Positions 52,541 through 60,611 of a stretch of DNA of 64,000 bases are shown in pieces. A program made the translations under genes and the position numbers. A model generated the notes under the pieces. That model had not been told where the DNA came from and did no database searches. It saw only the letters and a program-made list of their open reading frames with translations. The stretch's first letter is position 1. Each line of letters begins with the position of its first letter. Source of the DNA: Geodermatophilus normandii (GTDB taxonomy: Bacteria; Actinomycetota; Actinomycetes; Mycobacteriales; Geodermatophilaceae); contig NZ_QGTX01000001.1 of NCBI RefSeq assembly GCF_003182485.1, positions 4,364,001 through 4,428,000 on the forward strand, given 5' to 3'.

Positions 52541-53484
52541 TGGGCCGCCGCAGCGCTCTCCGGTCGGGGAGCCCCGGGGTCCAGCCGTCCCGCCGCGCGT
52601 TCCTCGCCGGCACCGCCCTCGCCCTCGCCACCGCGGCGTGCGGCCGCTCCTCCCCCGTCGGCGCCGCCTCCTCCGGCGCGACGACGACGATGCGCATCGG
52701 CGCGATCCCCGACCAGGACCCCGAGGTCCTGCAGCGCCTCCACGGCACCGTGGCCGACTCGGTGTCCGCCGCGCTCGACCTCGACGTCGTCTACGCACCG
52801 GTCACCGACTACGCCGCCGCGGTCTCCCTCTTCCGCACCGGCGACCTCGACCTCGTGTGGTTCGGCGGCCTCACCGGCGTGCAGGCACGGCTGCAGGCGC
52901 CCGGCGCGCGGCTGATCGCCCAGCGCGACGTCGACGAGGACTTCCACTCGGTCTTCGTCGTGAACGCCTCGACCGGGCTCGCGCCGTCGGACGACCTGCG
53001 CCCGCTGGCCGGGCTGCGGTTCACCTACGGCAGCGAGACGTCGACGTCGGGTCGGCTGATGCCCGCCTGGTTCCTGCAGCAGGCCGGCGTCGACCCGCAG
53101 GGCTTCCCCGGCGGGCCGGGCTTCTCCGGCTCGCACGACGCGACGCTGCAGCTGGTGGCCTCGGGCAGCTACCAGGCCGGGGTGCTCAACGAGCAGGTGT
53201 GGACGTCGCGCTCGGCGGAGGGCGCGGTGGACCCGGCGGTCGTTCCCTACTCCCGCACCCCGGGCTACCACGACTACCACTGGCTGCTCGGCCCGCGGGC
53301 GGCGGAGCGGTTCGGCGGCGACGTCGCGGAGCGGCTCACCGCGTACTTCACCGGGCTGTCGGCCGACGACCCGGACGACGCCGCGGTGCTCGCGCTGTTC
53401 GGCGCGGGCTCCTTCGTCCCGGCGCGGGCGTCGGACTACGACCGGATCGAGGAGATCGGCCGCAGCCTGGGGCTGGTCCGCTGA
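52540..53484 (+). CDS. Phosphonate-type ABC transporter substrate-binding lipoprotein
   Basis: The 314-residue protein has a twin-arginine-like lipoprotein signal (SRRAFLAGTALALATAAC, Cys near residue 35) and a PhnD-like binding domain: IGAIPDQDPEVLQRLHGTVA, LDLDVVYAPVTDYAAAVSLF, LVWFGGLTGVQARLQAPGAR, FTYGSETSTSGRLMPAWFL (STSG ligand loop), SGSHDATLQLVASGSYQAGV. Such proteins bind phosphite, phosphonate or related oxyanions (a selenate-type assignment is also seen in databases). GTG 52540 is coupled to the mini-ORF and the next gene follows without a gap. Confidence 0.88.
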   Translation: MGRRSALRSGSPGVQPSRRAFLAGTALALATAACGRSSPVGAASSGATTTMRIGAIPDQDPEVLQRLHGTVADSVSAALDLDVVYAPVTDYAAAVSLFRTGDLDLVWFGGLTGVQARLQAPGARLIAQRDVDEDFHSVFVVNASTGLAPSDDLRPLAGLRFTYGSETSTSGRLMPAWFLQQAGVDPQGFPGGPGFSGSHDATLQLVASGSYQAGVLNEQVWTSRSAEGAVDPAVVPYSRTPGYHDYHWLLGPRAAERFGGDVAERLTAYFTGLSADDPDDAAVLALFGAGSFVPARASDYDRIEEIGRSLGLVR

Positions 53485-54224
53485 CCGCCGTCCTCCGGCT
53501 GGCCGGCGTCACCGTCCGCTTCGGGACGGCGACCGCGCTCGACTCCGTGGACCTCACCGTCGGTCCCGGCGAGCGGGTCGCCGTCGTCGGGGCCTCGGGC
53601 GCCGGCAAGTCGACGCTGCTGGCCGTGGCCAACGGCGCGGTGCCGCCGTCGTCGGGTGCGGTGCAGGTGCTGGGGCAGGACCCGGCCGGACTGCGCGGGC
53701 CGGCGCTGCGCCGGCTGCGCGCCCGGGTGGGCACCGTGCACCAGCACCTGGAGCTGGTCGGCCCGCTGCGGGTGGTGCACAACGTCAACGCCGGCCGGCT
53801 GGGGTCGTGGCCGGCGGCGCGGGCGGCGTGGTCGCTGGTGCGGCCGCAGGGCCTGCCCGAGGTGCTCGCCGCCCTGGACCGGGTCGACCTGGCCGACCGG
53901 GTGTTCGACCGCACGGACACCCTCTCCGGCGGGCAGCGGCAGCGGGTCGCCGTGGCGCGGCTGCTGGTGCAGGACCCCGAGCTCGTGCTGGCCGACGAGC
54001 CGGCCTCCGCGCTGGACCCGGTGCTCGCCGACCGGGTGCTGGAGCTGCTGGCCGGACCGGCGTCGCGGGGCGGCGCGCTGCTCGCCGCCCTGCACGACCC
54101 GTTGCTGGCGCTGCGGCACTGCGACCGGGTGGTCGGGCTGGCCGGCGGGCGGGTGGTCCTCGACGCCCCGGCGGCGGCGCTGACCGTCGCCGACCTGGCC
54201 GCGTTCTACGGGGCGCCGGCGTGA
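53481..54224 (+). CDS. ABC transporter ATP-binding protein; probable CUG start
   Basis: The 247-residue ATPase has GASGAGKSTLLAVANG (Walker A), VHQHLELVGPLRVVHNVNAG (Q-loop region), TLSGGQRQRVAVARLLVQ (signature) and ELVLADEPASALDPVLA (Walker B), as in PhnC-type proteins. In frame there is no ATG, GTG or TTG before the first strand; the only plausible start is CTG 53481, which overlaps the previous TGA (CTGA). The first GTG (53548) would delete the first two strands. Family start (M-x-VLRLxGVTVRFG) fits the CTG position. Confidence 0.9.
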   Translation: MTAVLRLAGVTVRFGTATALDSVDLTVGPGERVAVVGASGAGKSTLLAVANGAVPPSSGAVQVLGQDPAGLRGPALRRLRARVGTVHQHLELVGPLRVVHNVNAGRLGSWPAARAAWSLVRPQGLPEVLAALDRVDLADRVFDRTDTLSGGQRQRVAVARLLVQDPELVLADEPASALDPVLADRVLELLAGPASRGGALLAALHDPLLALRHCDRVVGLAGGRVVLDAPAAALTVADLAAFYGAPA

Positions 54225-55828
54225 CGGCGGTGGCCGCGCCGGCGGTCTCGCCCGGACTGCGGCGGGACCGCCGCCGCTGGGGATGGGGGCTGGCCGCGCT
54301 GGCCGCCGTCGGCTGGTCGCTGGTCGCGGCCGTCGACGGGGAGGGGGTGAACCCCGCCGGGGCCGCGCAGTTCGGCCGGTTCGCCGCGGCGGCGCTGTCC
54401 CCCGCGCTCGACGGCGCCTTCCTCGCGGTGCTCGGCACCGCGGCGCTGGTCACGGTGGCCTACGCCGTCCTCGGCACCGCGCTGGCCCTGGTGCTGGGGG
54501 CGGCCGGGGCGGTGCTCGCCGCCCGCACCACCTGGGGACGCCGCCGGCTGGGGTGGGCGGCGGCGCGCGGCGTGCTGGCCGTCCCGCGCGGCCTGCACGA
54601 GGCGGTCTGGGGCCTGCTGCTGGTCAACGTGCTGGGCCTGGACCCGTGGGTCGGCGTCCTGGCCATCGGGCTGCCCTACGGCGCGGTGACCGCGAAGGTG
54701 TTCGCCGACCTCCTCGACGAGGTGCCGCGCGGGCCGTACACGGCGCTGCTGGCGCAGGGCTCGGGCCGCGCGGCCGCGGCGTGCTACGGGCTCGTGCCGC
54801 AGGCGGCCGGCGGGCTGCTGTCCTACGCCTTCTACCGGCTGGAGTGCGCGGTGCGCTCCGCGGTCGTGCTGGGCCTCATCGGGGCCGGCGGGCTGGGCTA
54901 CCAGCTGTCCCTGTCGTTCACGTCGCTGCGCTGGCCCGAGGTCTGGAGCGCCGTCTACGCCCTGGCCCTGCTGTGCCTGGCCGCCGACGTCGCCGGGCGG
55001 GCGGTGCGGCGCCGGGTGGCCGCGCCGCGTCGCCGCACCGGGGTCCTCGCCCGCGACCGGGTGCTCGCCGTGGCGGCCGGAGCGGTGCCGGCCGCCGTGG
55101 CGTGGTCGTGGTGGTTCCTGGCGCTGTCGCCCGGGTCGCTGGGATCGGCGCGCACCCGCGAGCAGGCCGGCTACGTGCTCGGTGCGGCGTGGCCGCCGGC
55201 CGGGGACGGCGACCTGCTGCGCGAGGTCGCGCGCCAGTCGGTGGTCACGCTGCAGACGTCGGTGCTGGCGATCGCGGTGGCGACGGCGGGCGCGGTGCTG
55301 GTGGCAGGGGCCGCCGCGCGGCCGGCCGGGCGGCCGGGGCCCGCGCGCCGGGTGTCCGGGGCGCTGCTGCGCGCGGCGCTGCTCCTGCTCCGGGCGGTGC
55401 CGCCGCCGGTGTGGGCGCTGGTCCTGCTGTTCGTGCTGCTCCCCGGCGTCCTGCCCGGCGCGCTGGCGCTGGGCGTCTACACGCTCGGCGTGCTGGGGCG
55501 GCTGGCCGCCGAGGCGGTGGAGGAGGCCGACGCCCGCCCGCGGACGGCGCTGGCGGCGCTCGGCGCCCGGCCGACCGGCGGCTGGCTCTACGCCGTGGCG
55601 CCCCAGGCGGCCGGCCCGGTGCTCGCGTTCGCGCTCTACCGGTGGGAGGTCGTCGTCCGGGACACGCTGCTGGTCGGGCTGCTCGGCGCCGGCGGGCTCG
55701 GTGCGCTGCTCGCCTCGCGGCTGGCGGCCTTCGACTGGGCGGCCGTCACCACCGTGCTGCTCGCGACGATCGCGCTCACCCTCGCCGTCGACCTGGTCGG
55801 CGACCGCGCCCGCCGCGCGCTGCGCTGA
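54221..55828 (+). CDS. ABC permease, two PhnE-like domains in one chain
   Basis: The 535-residue protein contains two copies of the binding-protein-dependent permease domain: first EAA-like loop AQGSGRAAAACYGLVPQAAG (about residue 180), second ALGARPTGGWLYAVAPQAAG (about 445), each followed by AFYRLECAVRSAVVLGLIGA-type or ALYRWEVVVRDTLLVGLLGA segments ending in GAGGLG. Each half has ~6 hydrophobic segments. It forms the whole membrane channel by itself. GTG 54221 overlaps the ATPase stop (GTGA). Confidence 0.9.
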   Translation: MTAVAAPAVSPGLRRDRRRWGWGLAALAAVGWSLVAAVDGEGVNPAGAAQFGRFAAAALSPALDGAFLAVLGTAALVTVAYAVLGTALALVLGAAGAVLAARTTWGRRRLGWAAARGVLAVPRGLHEAVWGLLLVNVLGLDPWVGVLAIGLPYGAVTAKVFADLLDEVPRGPYTALLAQGSGRAAAACYGLVPQAAGGLLSYAFYRLECAVRSAVVLGLIGAGGLGYQLSLSFTSLRWPEVWSAVYALALLCLAADVAGRAVRRRVAAPRRRTGVLARDRVLAVAAGAVPAAVAWSWWFLALSPGSLGSARTREQAGYVLGAAWPPAGDGDLLREVARQSVVTLQTSVLAIAVATAGAVLVAGAAARPAGRPGPARRVSGALLRAALLLLRAVPPPVWALVLLFVLLPGVLPGALALGVYTLGVLGRLAAEAVEEADARPRTALAALGARPTGGWLYAVAPQAAGPVLAFALYRWEVVVRDTLLVGLLGAGGLGALLASRLAAFDWAAVTTVLLATIALTLAVDLVGDRARRALR

Positions 55829-55851
55829 CCGACGTCCTGGCTCACGCTCGT

Positions 55852-55887
55852 GCGTCCTGGCTCACCCTCGGCGCTGAGCCAGGACGC
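55852..55887 (+). terminator. Hairpin after the importer operon
   Basis: GCGTCCTGGCTCA and TGAGCCAGGACGC form a perfect 13-bp stem with a 10-nt loop, ~23 nt after the permease stop and before the convergent rsmE gene. Confidence 0.75.
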
Positions 55888-55888
55888 A

Positions 55889-55913
55889 GCACGATCAGGT
55901 CACCTGATCGTGC
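55889..55913. terminator. Near-perfect palindrome next to the importer terminator
   Basis: GCACGATCAGGT-C-ACCTGATCGTGC is a perfect 12-bp inverted repeat with a one-base centre, 10 nt before the rsmE stop. It could be the rsmE-side terminator, or a protein-binding site, since a one-base loop cannot form a full-length hairpin. Confidence 0.5.
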
Positions 55914-55922
55914 ACGCCGGGC

Positions 55923-56705
55923 TCAGGACCAGCGGGCGCGGACCGACAGCGCGGCCAGGGCGGCGGCGCCGGCGGTGGAGGTCCGCAGCACCTCGGGGCC
56001 GAGCCGCACCGCCTGGGCACCGGCCGCGCGCAGGGCCACGACCTCGCCGTCGGTGAGCCCGCCCTCGGGGCCGACGACGACGGCCACGGTGCCGCCGGCT
56101 GGCAGCTCGACCCCGGCCAGCGGCCGGCGGGCCTGCTCGTGCAGGACGAGCGCGAGGTCGACGTCGGCCAGCTCGCCGCACACCTGCCGGGTGGTCATCA
56201 GGCCGGTGACCTCGGGCACCCGCGGCCGGCGGGACTGCTTGGCCGCCGCCCGCGCGGCGGCCCGCCACTTCGCCAGCCCCTTGTCGACGCGGTCCTCCCG
56301 CCAGCGGGTCACGCACCGCGCCGCGGCCCAGGGGATGACCCGGTCGACGCCGAGCTCGGTGGCCAGCTCCACCGCCAGCGGCCCGCGGTCGCCCTTGGGC
56401 AGCGCCTGGACCAGCACGAACTCCGGCTCGGGCGCGGGCACCTCGTGGCGGGCGGTCACCCGCACGCGCAGCCCGGCCGGGCCGGCATCGACGACGACGC
56501 CCTCGACCAGGGCGCCGCGGCCGTCGCCCACCCGCACCGGCTCCCCCGGGGCCAGCCGCACGACGTCGACGGCGTGCCGGCCCTCGGCGCCGTCGACGAG
56601 GACCTCGTCGCGGTCGAGCAGCTGCGCGGCGGGCAGCTCGTCGAGGAGGAACAGCGGCGAGCCGTCGAGGGCGGGGCGGGGCGCGTCGGGGGCGGCGGCG
56701 CTCAC
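55923..56705 (-). CDS. rsmE: 16S rRNA (uracil1498-N3)-methyltransferase
   Basis: The 260-residue SPOUT methyltransferase has [20 protein letters not shown] near the N-terminus, [20 protein letters not shown] (PUA-like domain), [58 protein letters not shown], and [20 protein letters not shown] plus [20 protein letters not shown] (AdoMet-binding trefoil knot). GTG 56705 overlaps the dnaJ stop. Third gene of the hrcA-dnaJ-rsmE operon. Confidence 0.96.
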   Translation of the reverse strand: MSAAAPDAPRPALDGSPLFLLDELPAAQLLDRDEVLVDGAEGRHAVDVVRLAPGEPVRVGDGRGALVEGVVVDAGPAGLRVRVTARHEVPAPEPEFVLVQALPKGDRGPLAVELATELGVDRVIPWAAARCVTRWREDRVDKGLAKWRAAARAAAKQSRRPRVPEVTGLMTTRQVCGELADVDLALVLHEQARRPLAGVELPAGGTVAVVVGPEGGLTDGEVVALRAAGAQAVRLGPEVLRTSTAGAAALAALSVRARWS

Positions 56706-57838
56706 TTGAACGGGTTCCGGACCCGGGAGAACAGCCCGCCGTGCGCCTCCGCGGACGGGCCGGGCCGGTCCTCGCCGCGCAGCACGGCCAGCTCGCGCAG
56801 CAGCTTCTCCTGCTCGGCGTCGAGGCGGGTCGGCGTCTGCACGTCGACGTGCACCAACAGGTTGCCCCGGCCGGTGGCCCGCAGCCGCGGCGCGCCCTGG
56901 CCGCGCAGCGTCAGCACGGTGCCGGCCTGGGTGCCCGGGCGGACGTCGACGTCGGTCTCCTCGCCGTCGAGCAGCGTCAGCGGCAGGGTGGTGCCCAGCG
57001 CGGCCGCGGTCATCGGCAGGGTCACGTGGCAGTGCAGGTCCTCGCCGTCGCGGGTGAAGACCTCGTGCGGCCGCTCGCGGATCTCCACGTACAGGTCGCC
57101 CGCGGGACCGCCGCCGGGGCCGACCTCGCCGCGGCCGGTGAGCCGGATGCGCATGCCGTCCTCGACACCCGCGGGCACCTTGACCTGGATGGTCCGGCGC
57201 GCGCGGATGCGGCCCTCGCTGCCGCACTCGGGGCACGGGTCGGGGATGACCTGGCCGGTGCCGGCGCAGGTCGGGCACGGCCGGCTGGACACGACCTGGC
57301 CGAGGAAGGAGCGCTGCACGCTCTGCACCTCGCCGCGGCCGGAACAGGTCGCGCAGGTGGTCGGGTGGGTGCCCGGCGCGGTGCCCGCGCCGCTGCAGGT
57401 GCCGCAGAGGACGGCGGTGTCGACGGTGATGTCCTCGGTGGTGCCGAAGACCGTCTGCTCCAGGTCGAGCTCGAGGCCGATCAGCGCGTCGTCACCGGCA
57501 CGGACCCGGCTGCGCGGACCGCGGCCGCCCACCCCGCCGCCGAAGAAGGCGTCCATGATGTCGCCGAGCCCGCCGAAGCCCGCCCCGCCGAACGGCGAGC
57601 TCCCGGCCGCGCCGGCCCCGCTGTCGAACGGGTCGCCGCCGAGGTCGACGATGCGCCGCTTGTCCGGGTCGGTCAGCGCCTGGTACGCGCGGCTGACCTC
57701 CTGGAAGCGCTCCTTGGCCTCGGGGTCGGGGTTGACGTCGGGGTGCAGGTCGCGCGCCAGCCGCCGGTAGGCCTTCTTGATGTCGGAGTCGGAGGCGCCC
57801 CGGGCGAGTCCGAGGACGCCGTAGTAGTCGGTTGCCAT
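56702..57838 (-). CDS. dnaJ: Chaperone DnaJ
   Basis: The 378-residue protein has a J domain ([40 protein letters not shown] with HPD), a G/F-rich linker, four CxxCxGxG zinc motifs ([39 protein letters not shown]) and the C-terminal substrate domains. It delivers substrates to DnaK. This is the HrcA-linked DnaJ (often called DnaJ2). ATG 57838 follows hrcA by 14 bp. rsmE is translationally coupled behind it. Confidence 0.97.
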   Translation of the reverse strand: MATDYYGVLGLARGASDSDIKKAYRRLARDLHPDVNPDPEAKERFQEVSRAYQALTDPDKRRIVDLGGDPFDSGAGAAGSSPFGGAGFGGLGDIMDAFFGGGVGGRGPRSRVRAGDDALIGLELDLEQTVFGTTEDITVDTAVLCGTCSGAGTAPGTHPTTCATCSGRGEVQSVQRSFLGQVVSSRPCPTCAGTGQVIPDPCPECGSEGRIRARRTIQVKVPAGVEDGMRIRLTGRGEVGPGGGPAGDLYVEIRERPHEVFTRDGEDLHCHVTLPMTAAALGTTLPLTLLDGEETDVDVRPGTQAGTVLTLRGQGAPRLRATGRGNLLVHVDVQTPTRLDAEQEKLLRELAVLRGEDRPGPSAEAHGGLFSRVRNPFK

Positions 57839-57852
57839 CAGCTGTCGAGACC

Positions 57853-58872
57853 TCAGCTCCCGGCCAGCAACTGGCCGACGTAGCGGGCCACGGCTCGCAC
57901 CGCGGCCATGTTGCCCGGATAGTCCATGCGGGTCGGGCCGACGATGCCCAGCCCGCCGAGCGCCCGGTCGCCCGAGCCGTACCCCACCGACACCACCGAC
58001 GCACCGGCCAGGGCCTCGTGGGCGTTCTCCTCGCCGATGCGCACGAGCACGGCGCCGCCGCTGTCGACCTCGCTGATCAACCGGAGGACGACGACCTGCT
58101 CCTCCAGCGCCTCCAGCAGCGGCCGCAGGCTGCCCGGGTCGACGGCGACACGCGCCAGGTTCGCCGTCCCGCCGATGACGAGGCGGTCCTCCCCCGGCTC
58201 GACGAGCGTCTCGACCAGGGTGGCGCTGACCGCGGCCACCAGCGCCCGCAGGTGCGGCGGCGCGGTGTCGACCAGGTCGGCCACCTTGCTGCCGGCGTCG
58301 GCCAGCTTGGCGCCGGTGAACGCCGCGTTGAGCGTCGTGCGCAGGTCGGCGACGTCGTCGCGGCCGACGTCGACCGGGCAGTCGACGATCCGCTGCTCGA
58401 CGCGGCCGGTGTCGGTGATGAGCACCAGCAGCAGTCGCGAGCCGGTGAGCTGCACGACCTCGAGGTGACGGACGGCGCTGCGCGACAGGGTCGGGTACTG
58501 CACGACGGCGACCTGGCTGGTCAGCTGCGCCAGCAGCCGCACGGTCCGGCCCAGCACGTCGTGCAGGTCGACGGCGCCGTCGAGGAACCGCTCGATCGCC
58601 TTGCGCTCGGCGGCCGACAGCGGCTTGACCGCCGAGAGCCGGTCGACGAAGAGCCGGTAGCCCTTGTCGGTGGGCACCCGGCCGGCGCTGGTGTGCGGCT
58701 GGGTGATGTAGCCCTGCTCCTCGAGCACGGCCATGTCGTTGCGGATGGTGGCCGGCGAGACGCCCAGGTCGTGCCGCTCGGCCAGGGCCTTGCTGCCCAC
58801 GGGGTCGTTGGTGGAGACGAAGTCCTGGACGATCGCCCGCAGGACCTGCAGGCGCCGTTCGTCGTGCGCCAC
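57853..58872 (-). CDS. hrcA: Heat-inducible transcription repressor HrcA
   Basis: The 339-residue protein has the winged-helix N-terminus ([75 protein letters not shown]), a GAF-like middle and [20 protein letters not shown] plus [20 protein letters not shown] at the C-terminus. HrcA represses chaperone genes by binding CIRCE. GTG 58872 follows GGGGAGG with an 8-nt gap. The CIRCE element lies ~85 bp upstream, so it represses its own operon. Confidence 0.96.
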   Translation of the reverse strand: MAHDERRLQVLRAIVQDFVSTNDPVGSKALAERHDLGVSPATIRNDMAVLEEQGYITQPHTSAGRVPTDKGYRLFVDRLSAVKPLSAAERKAIERFLDGAVDLHDVLGRTVRLLAQLTSQVAVVQYPTLSRSAVRHLEVVQLTGSRLLLVLITDTGRVEQRIVDCPVDVGRDDVADLRTTLNAAFTGAKLADAGSKVADLVDTAPPHLRALVAAVSATLVETLVEPGEDRLVIGGTANLARVAVDPGSLRPLLEALEEQVVVLRLISEVDSGGAVLVRIGEENAHEALAGASVVSVGYGSGDRALGGLGIVGPTRMDYPGNMAAVRAVARYVGQLLAGS

Positions 58873-58956
58873 GGTGACACCTCCCCGAACCGGTCGACGT
58901 CGCCGTGCGGAGGGCCGCGGGGCCCCGGCCTGCACGCTCCGGAGGGTCCGGGCGGG

Positions 58957-58983
58957 CTGGCACTCGCACGGACCGAGTGCCAA
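58957..58983 (-). promoter_or_regulatory. CIRCE element
   Basis: CTGGCACTC-N9-GAGTGCCAA is a CIRCE operator (consensus TTAGCACTC-N9-GAGTGCTAA) with intact 9-bp arms apart from end positions. It lies upstream of hrcA-dnaJ-rsmE and is the binding site for HrcA. Confidence 0.92.
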
Positions 58984-59123
58984 TCCAGCATACGTCCAGG
59001 GAGCCGTTCCGTCGCGGATGCGCGGGGGCCGCCCCCCGGAGGGGGCGCGGCGCGGGCCGGGGGCGGCCGATACGCTGACCGGGGTCGGAACGGGCGCGCG
59101 CAGGTCGGACGGAGGTCGGGTCC

Positions 59124-59441
59124 CTGATCTTCAAAGCGGTGCGGAGCGGGCGCCCCTATCCCGAGCACGGCCTGTCCACCAGGGACTGGGCGATGATCCC
59201 GCCCCGGCAGATCCGGCTCGACACGCTGGTCACCACCAAGCGCGAGCTGGCGCTGGACACCCTGCTCGCCGACGACTCGACCTTCTACGGCGACCTGTTC
59301 CCGCACGCCGTCCAGTGGCACGGCGACCTCTACCTCGAGGACGGCCTGCACCGCGCGCTGCGGGCGGCGCTGCAGCAGCGCTCGGTGATCCACGTCCGGG
59401 TGCTCGACCTCGACGCGCTGATGCCCGCCAACCTGGCGTGA
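59124..59441 (+). CDS. VapB-like conserved actinobacterial protein; probable CUG start
   Basis: The 105-residue protein, read from CTG 59124, begins (M)[20 protein letters not shown] and continues [60 protein letters not shown]. Homologues are a small conserved family annotated in databases as VapB-family antitoxins or hypothetical proteins and typically start MIFKAV. CTG 59124 has GGAGG with an 8-nt gap; GTG 59139 would drop the conserved IFKAV and has no site. No toxin gene is adjacent, so antitoxin function is unproven. Its stop overlaps the next gene's GTG. Confidence 0.8.
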   Translation: MIFKAVRSGRPYPEHGLSTRDWAMIPPRQIRLDTLVTTKRELALDTLLADDSTFYGDLFPHAVQWHGDLYLEDGLHRALRAALQQRSVIHVRVLDLDALMPANLA

Positions 59442-59965
59442 CGAAGGACTCCCTCGCCCCCCGCCACCCGCTCGCTCGCGGCGGGCTCCTGCGAGAGGGC
59501 CGGGACGGACCGGTACTGCGCCGGGCGACCGCGGACGACCTCCCGGCGATCGTCGCGCTGCTCACCGACGACCCGCTGGGCGCCGGCCGCGAGTCCGCCG
59601 ACCTCGCTCCCTACCGCGCGGCGTTCGCCGCCGTGGACGCCGACCCGGCCCACCTGCTGGTCGTGGCCGAGGACGCCGGTGCCGTCGTCGGCACGCTGCA
59701 GCTGTCCTTCCTGCCGGGGCTGTCGCGCGGCGGGGCGCTGCGCGCCCAGGTCGAGGGCGTGCGGGTGGCCGCGGCCGCCCGCGGGTGCGGCCTCGGCGAG
59801 GCGATGCTCGGCTGGGTGGCCGAGGAGTCCCGCCGCCGGGGCGCGGCGCTGGTGCAGCTCACCACCGACACCCGCCGCCCCGACGCACACCGCTTCTACG
59901 AGCGGCTCGGCTACGTCCCGTCGCACGTGGGGATGAAGCTGGAACTGCAGCCCGTCGACCTGTGA
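59438..59965 (+). CDS. GNAT family N-acetyltransferase
   Basis: The 175-residue protein has the GNAT fold: VLRRATADDLPAIVALLTDD, HLLVVAEDAGAVVGTLQLSF, VEGVRVAAAARGCGLGEAML (motif A, V-x-x-RGxGLG with R/Q-G-x-G/A modified to ARGCGLGEAM), ALVQLTTDTRRPDAHRFYER, LGYVPSHVGMKLEL. It transfers an acyl group from CoA to a small molecule or protein; the substrate is unknown. GTG 59438 overlaps the VapB-like stop (GTGA). Confidence 0.9.
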   Translation: MTKDSLAPRHPLARGGLLREGRDGPVLRRATADDLPAIVALLTDDPLGAGRESADLAPYRAAFAAVDADPAHLLVVAEDAGAVVGTLQLSFLPGLSRGGALRAQVEGVRVAAAARGCGLGEAMLGWVAEESRRRGAALVQLTTDTRRPDAHRFYERLGYVPSHVGMKLELQPVDL

Positions 59966-59993
59966 GCCGGCCCCCTCGCAGGGGCTCCTCCGT

Positions 59994-60611
59994 CTAGAGC
60001 CAGCCCTTGTCCGCGGCGACGCGGGCGGCCTCCACCCGGGTGCGGGCGCCGGTCTTGCCGATGGCCGAGGACAGGTAGTTGCGCACCGTGCCCTCCGACA
60101 GGAACAGCCGTCGGGCGATGTCGGCGACGGTGGCGCCGTCGGCGGCCTCGCGCAGCACGTCGGCCTCGCGCGCCGACAGCGGCGTGGCACCGATCGCGAG
60201 CGCCGCGGCGGCCAGGTCCCGGTCGATGACCCGCTCGCCGGCGACGACGGCCCGGATCGCCGTCGCCAGCTCGGCCACCGGCGCGTCCTTCACCAGGAAG
60301 CCGGCCGCGCCGACCTCCATGGCGCGGCGCAGGAAGCCCGGCCGGCCGAACGTGGTCAGGACGACGGCGCGCACCGCGGGCAGCTCCGCGGCCAGCTCGC
60401 GGGCGGCCTCGAGACCGTCGCGGCCGGGCATCTCGATGTCGAGCAGGGCGACGTCGGGGCCGTGTTCGCGGGCGGCGGCGAGCACCTCGTCGCCGCGGCC
60501 GACCTCGGCGACGACGGTGATGTCGGGTTCGAGCTCCAGCAGCGCCCGCAGCGCGCCGCGGACCATCGACTGGTCCTCGGCCACGAGCACCCGGATGACG
60601 CGGTCGGTCAC
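59994..60611 (-). CDS. LuxR-type response regulator
   Basis: The 205-residue protein has a receiver domain (VIRVLVAEDQSMVRGALRAL, DVALLDIEMPGRDGLEAARE with phospho-acceptor Asp in LLDIEMPG, VVLTTFGRPGFLRRAMEVGA, GFLVKDAPVAELATAIR) and a C-terminal LuxR helix-turn-helix (LSAREADVLREAADGATVAD, IARRLFLSEGTVRNYLSSAI). GTG 60611 overlaps the kinase stop (GTGA), so it is made with its cognate kinase. DesR-like regulators of this type often control the adjacent ABC transporter. Confidence 0.95.
   Translation of the reverse strand: MTDRVIRVLVAEDQSMVRGALRALLELEPDITVVAEVGRGDEVLAAAREHGPDVALLDIEMPGRDGLEAARELAAELPAVRAVVLTTFGRPGFLRRAMEVGAAGFLVKDAPVAELATAIRAVVAGERVIDRDLAAAALAIGATPLSAREADVLREAADGATVADIARRLFLSEGTVRNYLSSAIGKTGARTRVEAARVAADKGWL

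Noticed and set aside
59969..59985. Terminator between the GNAT gene and the response regulator
   Set aside because: GCCCC/GGGGC gives only a 5-bp stem, too weak to support.
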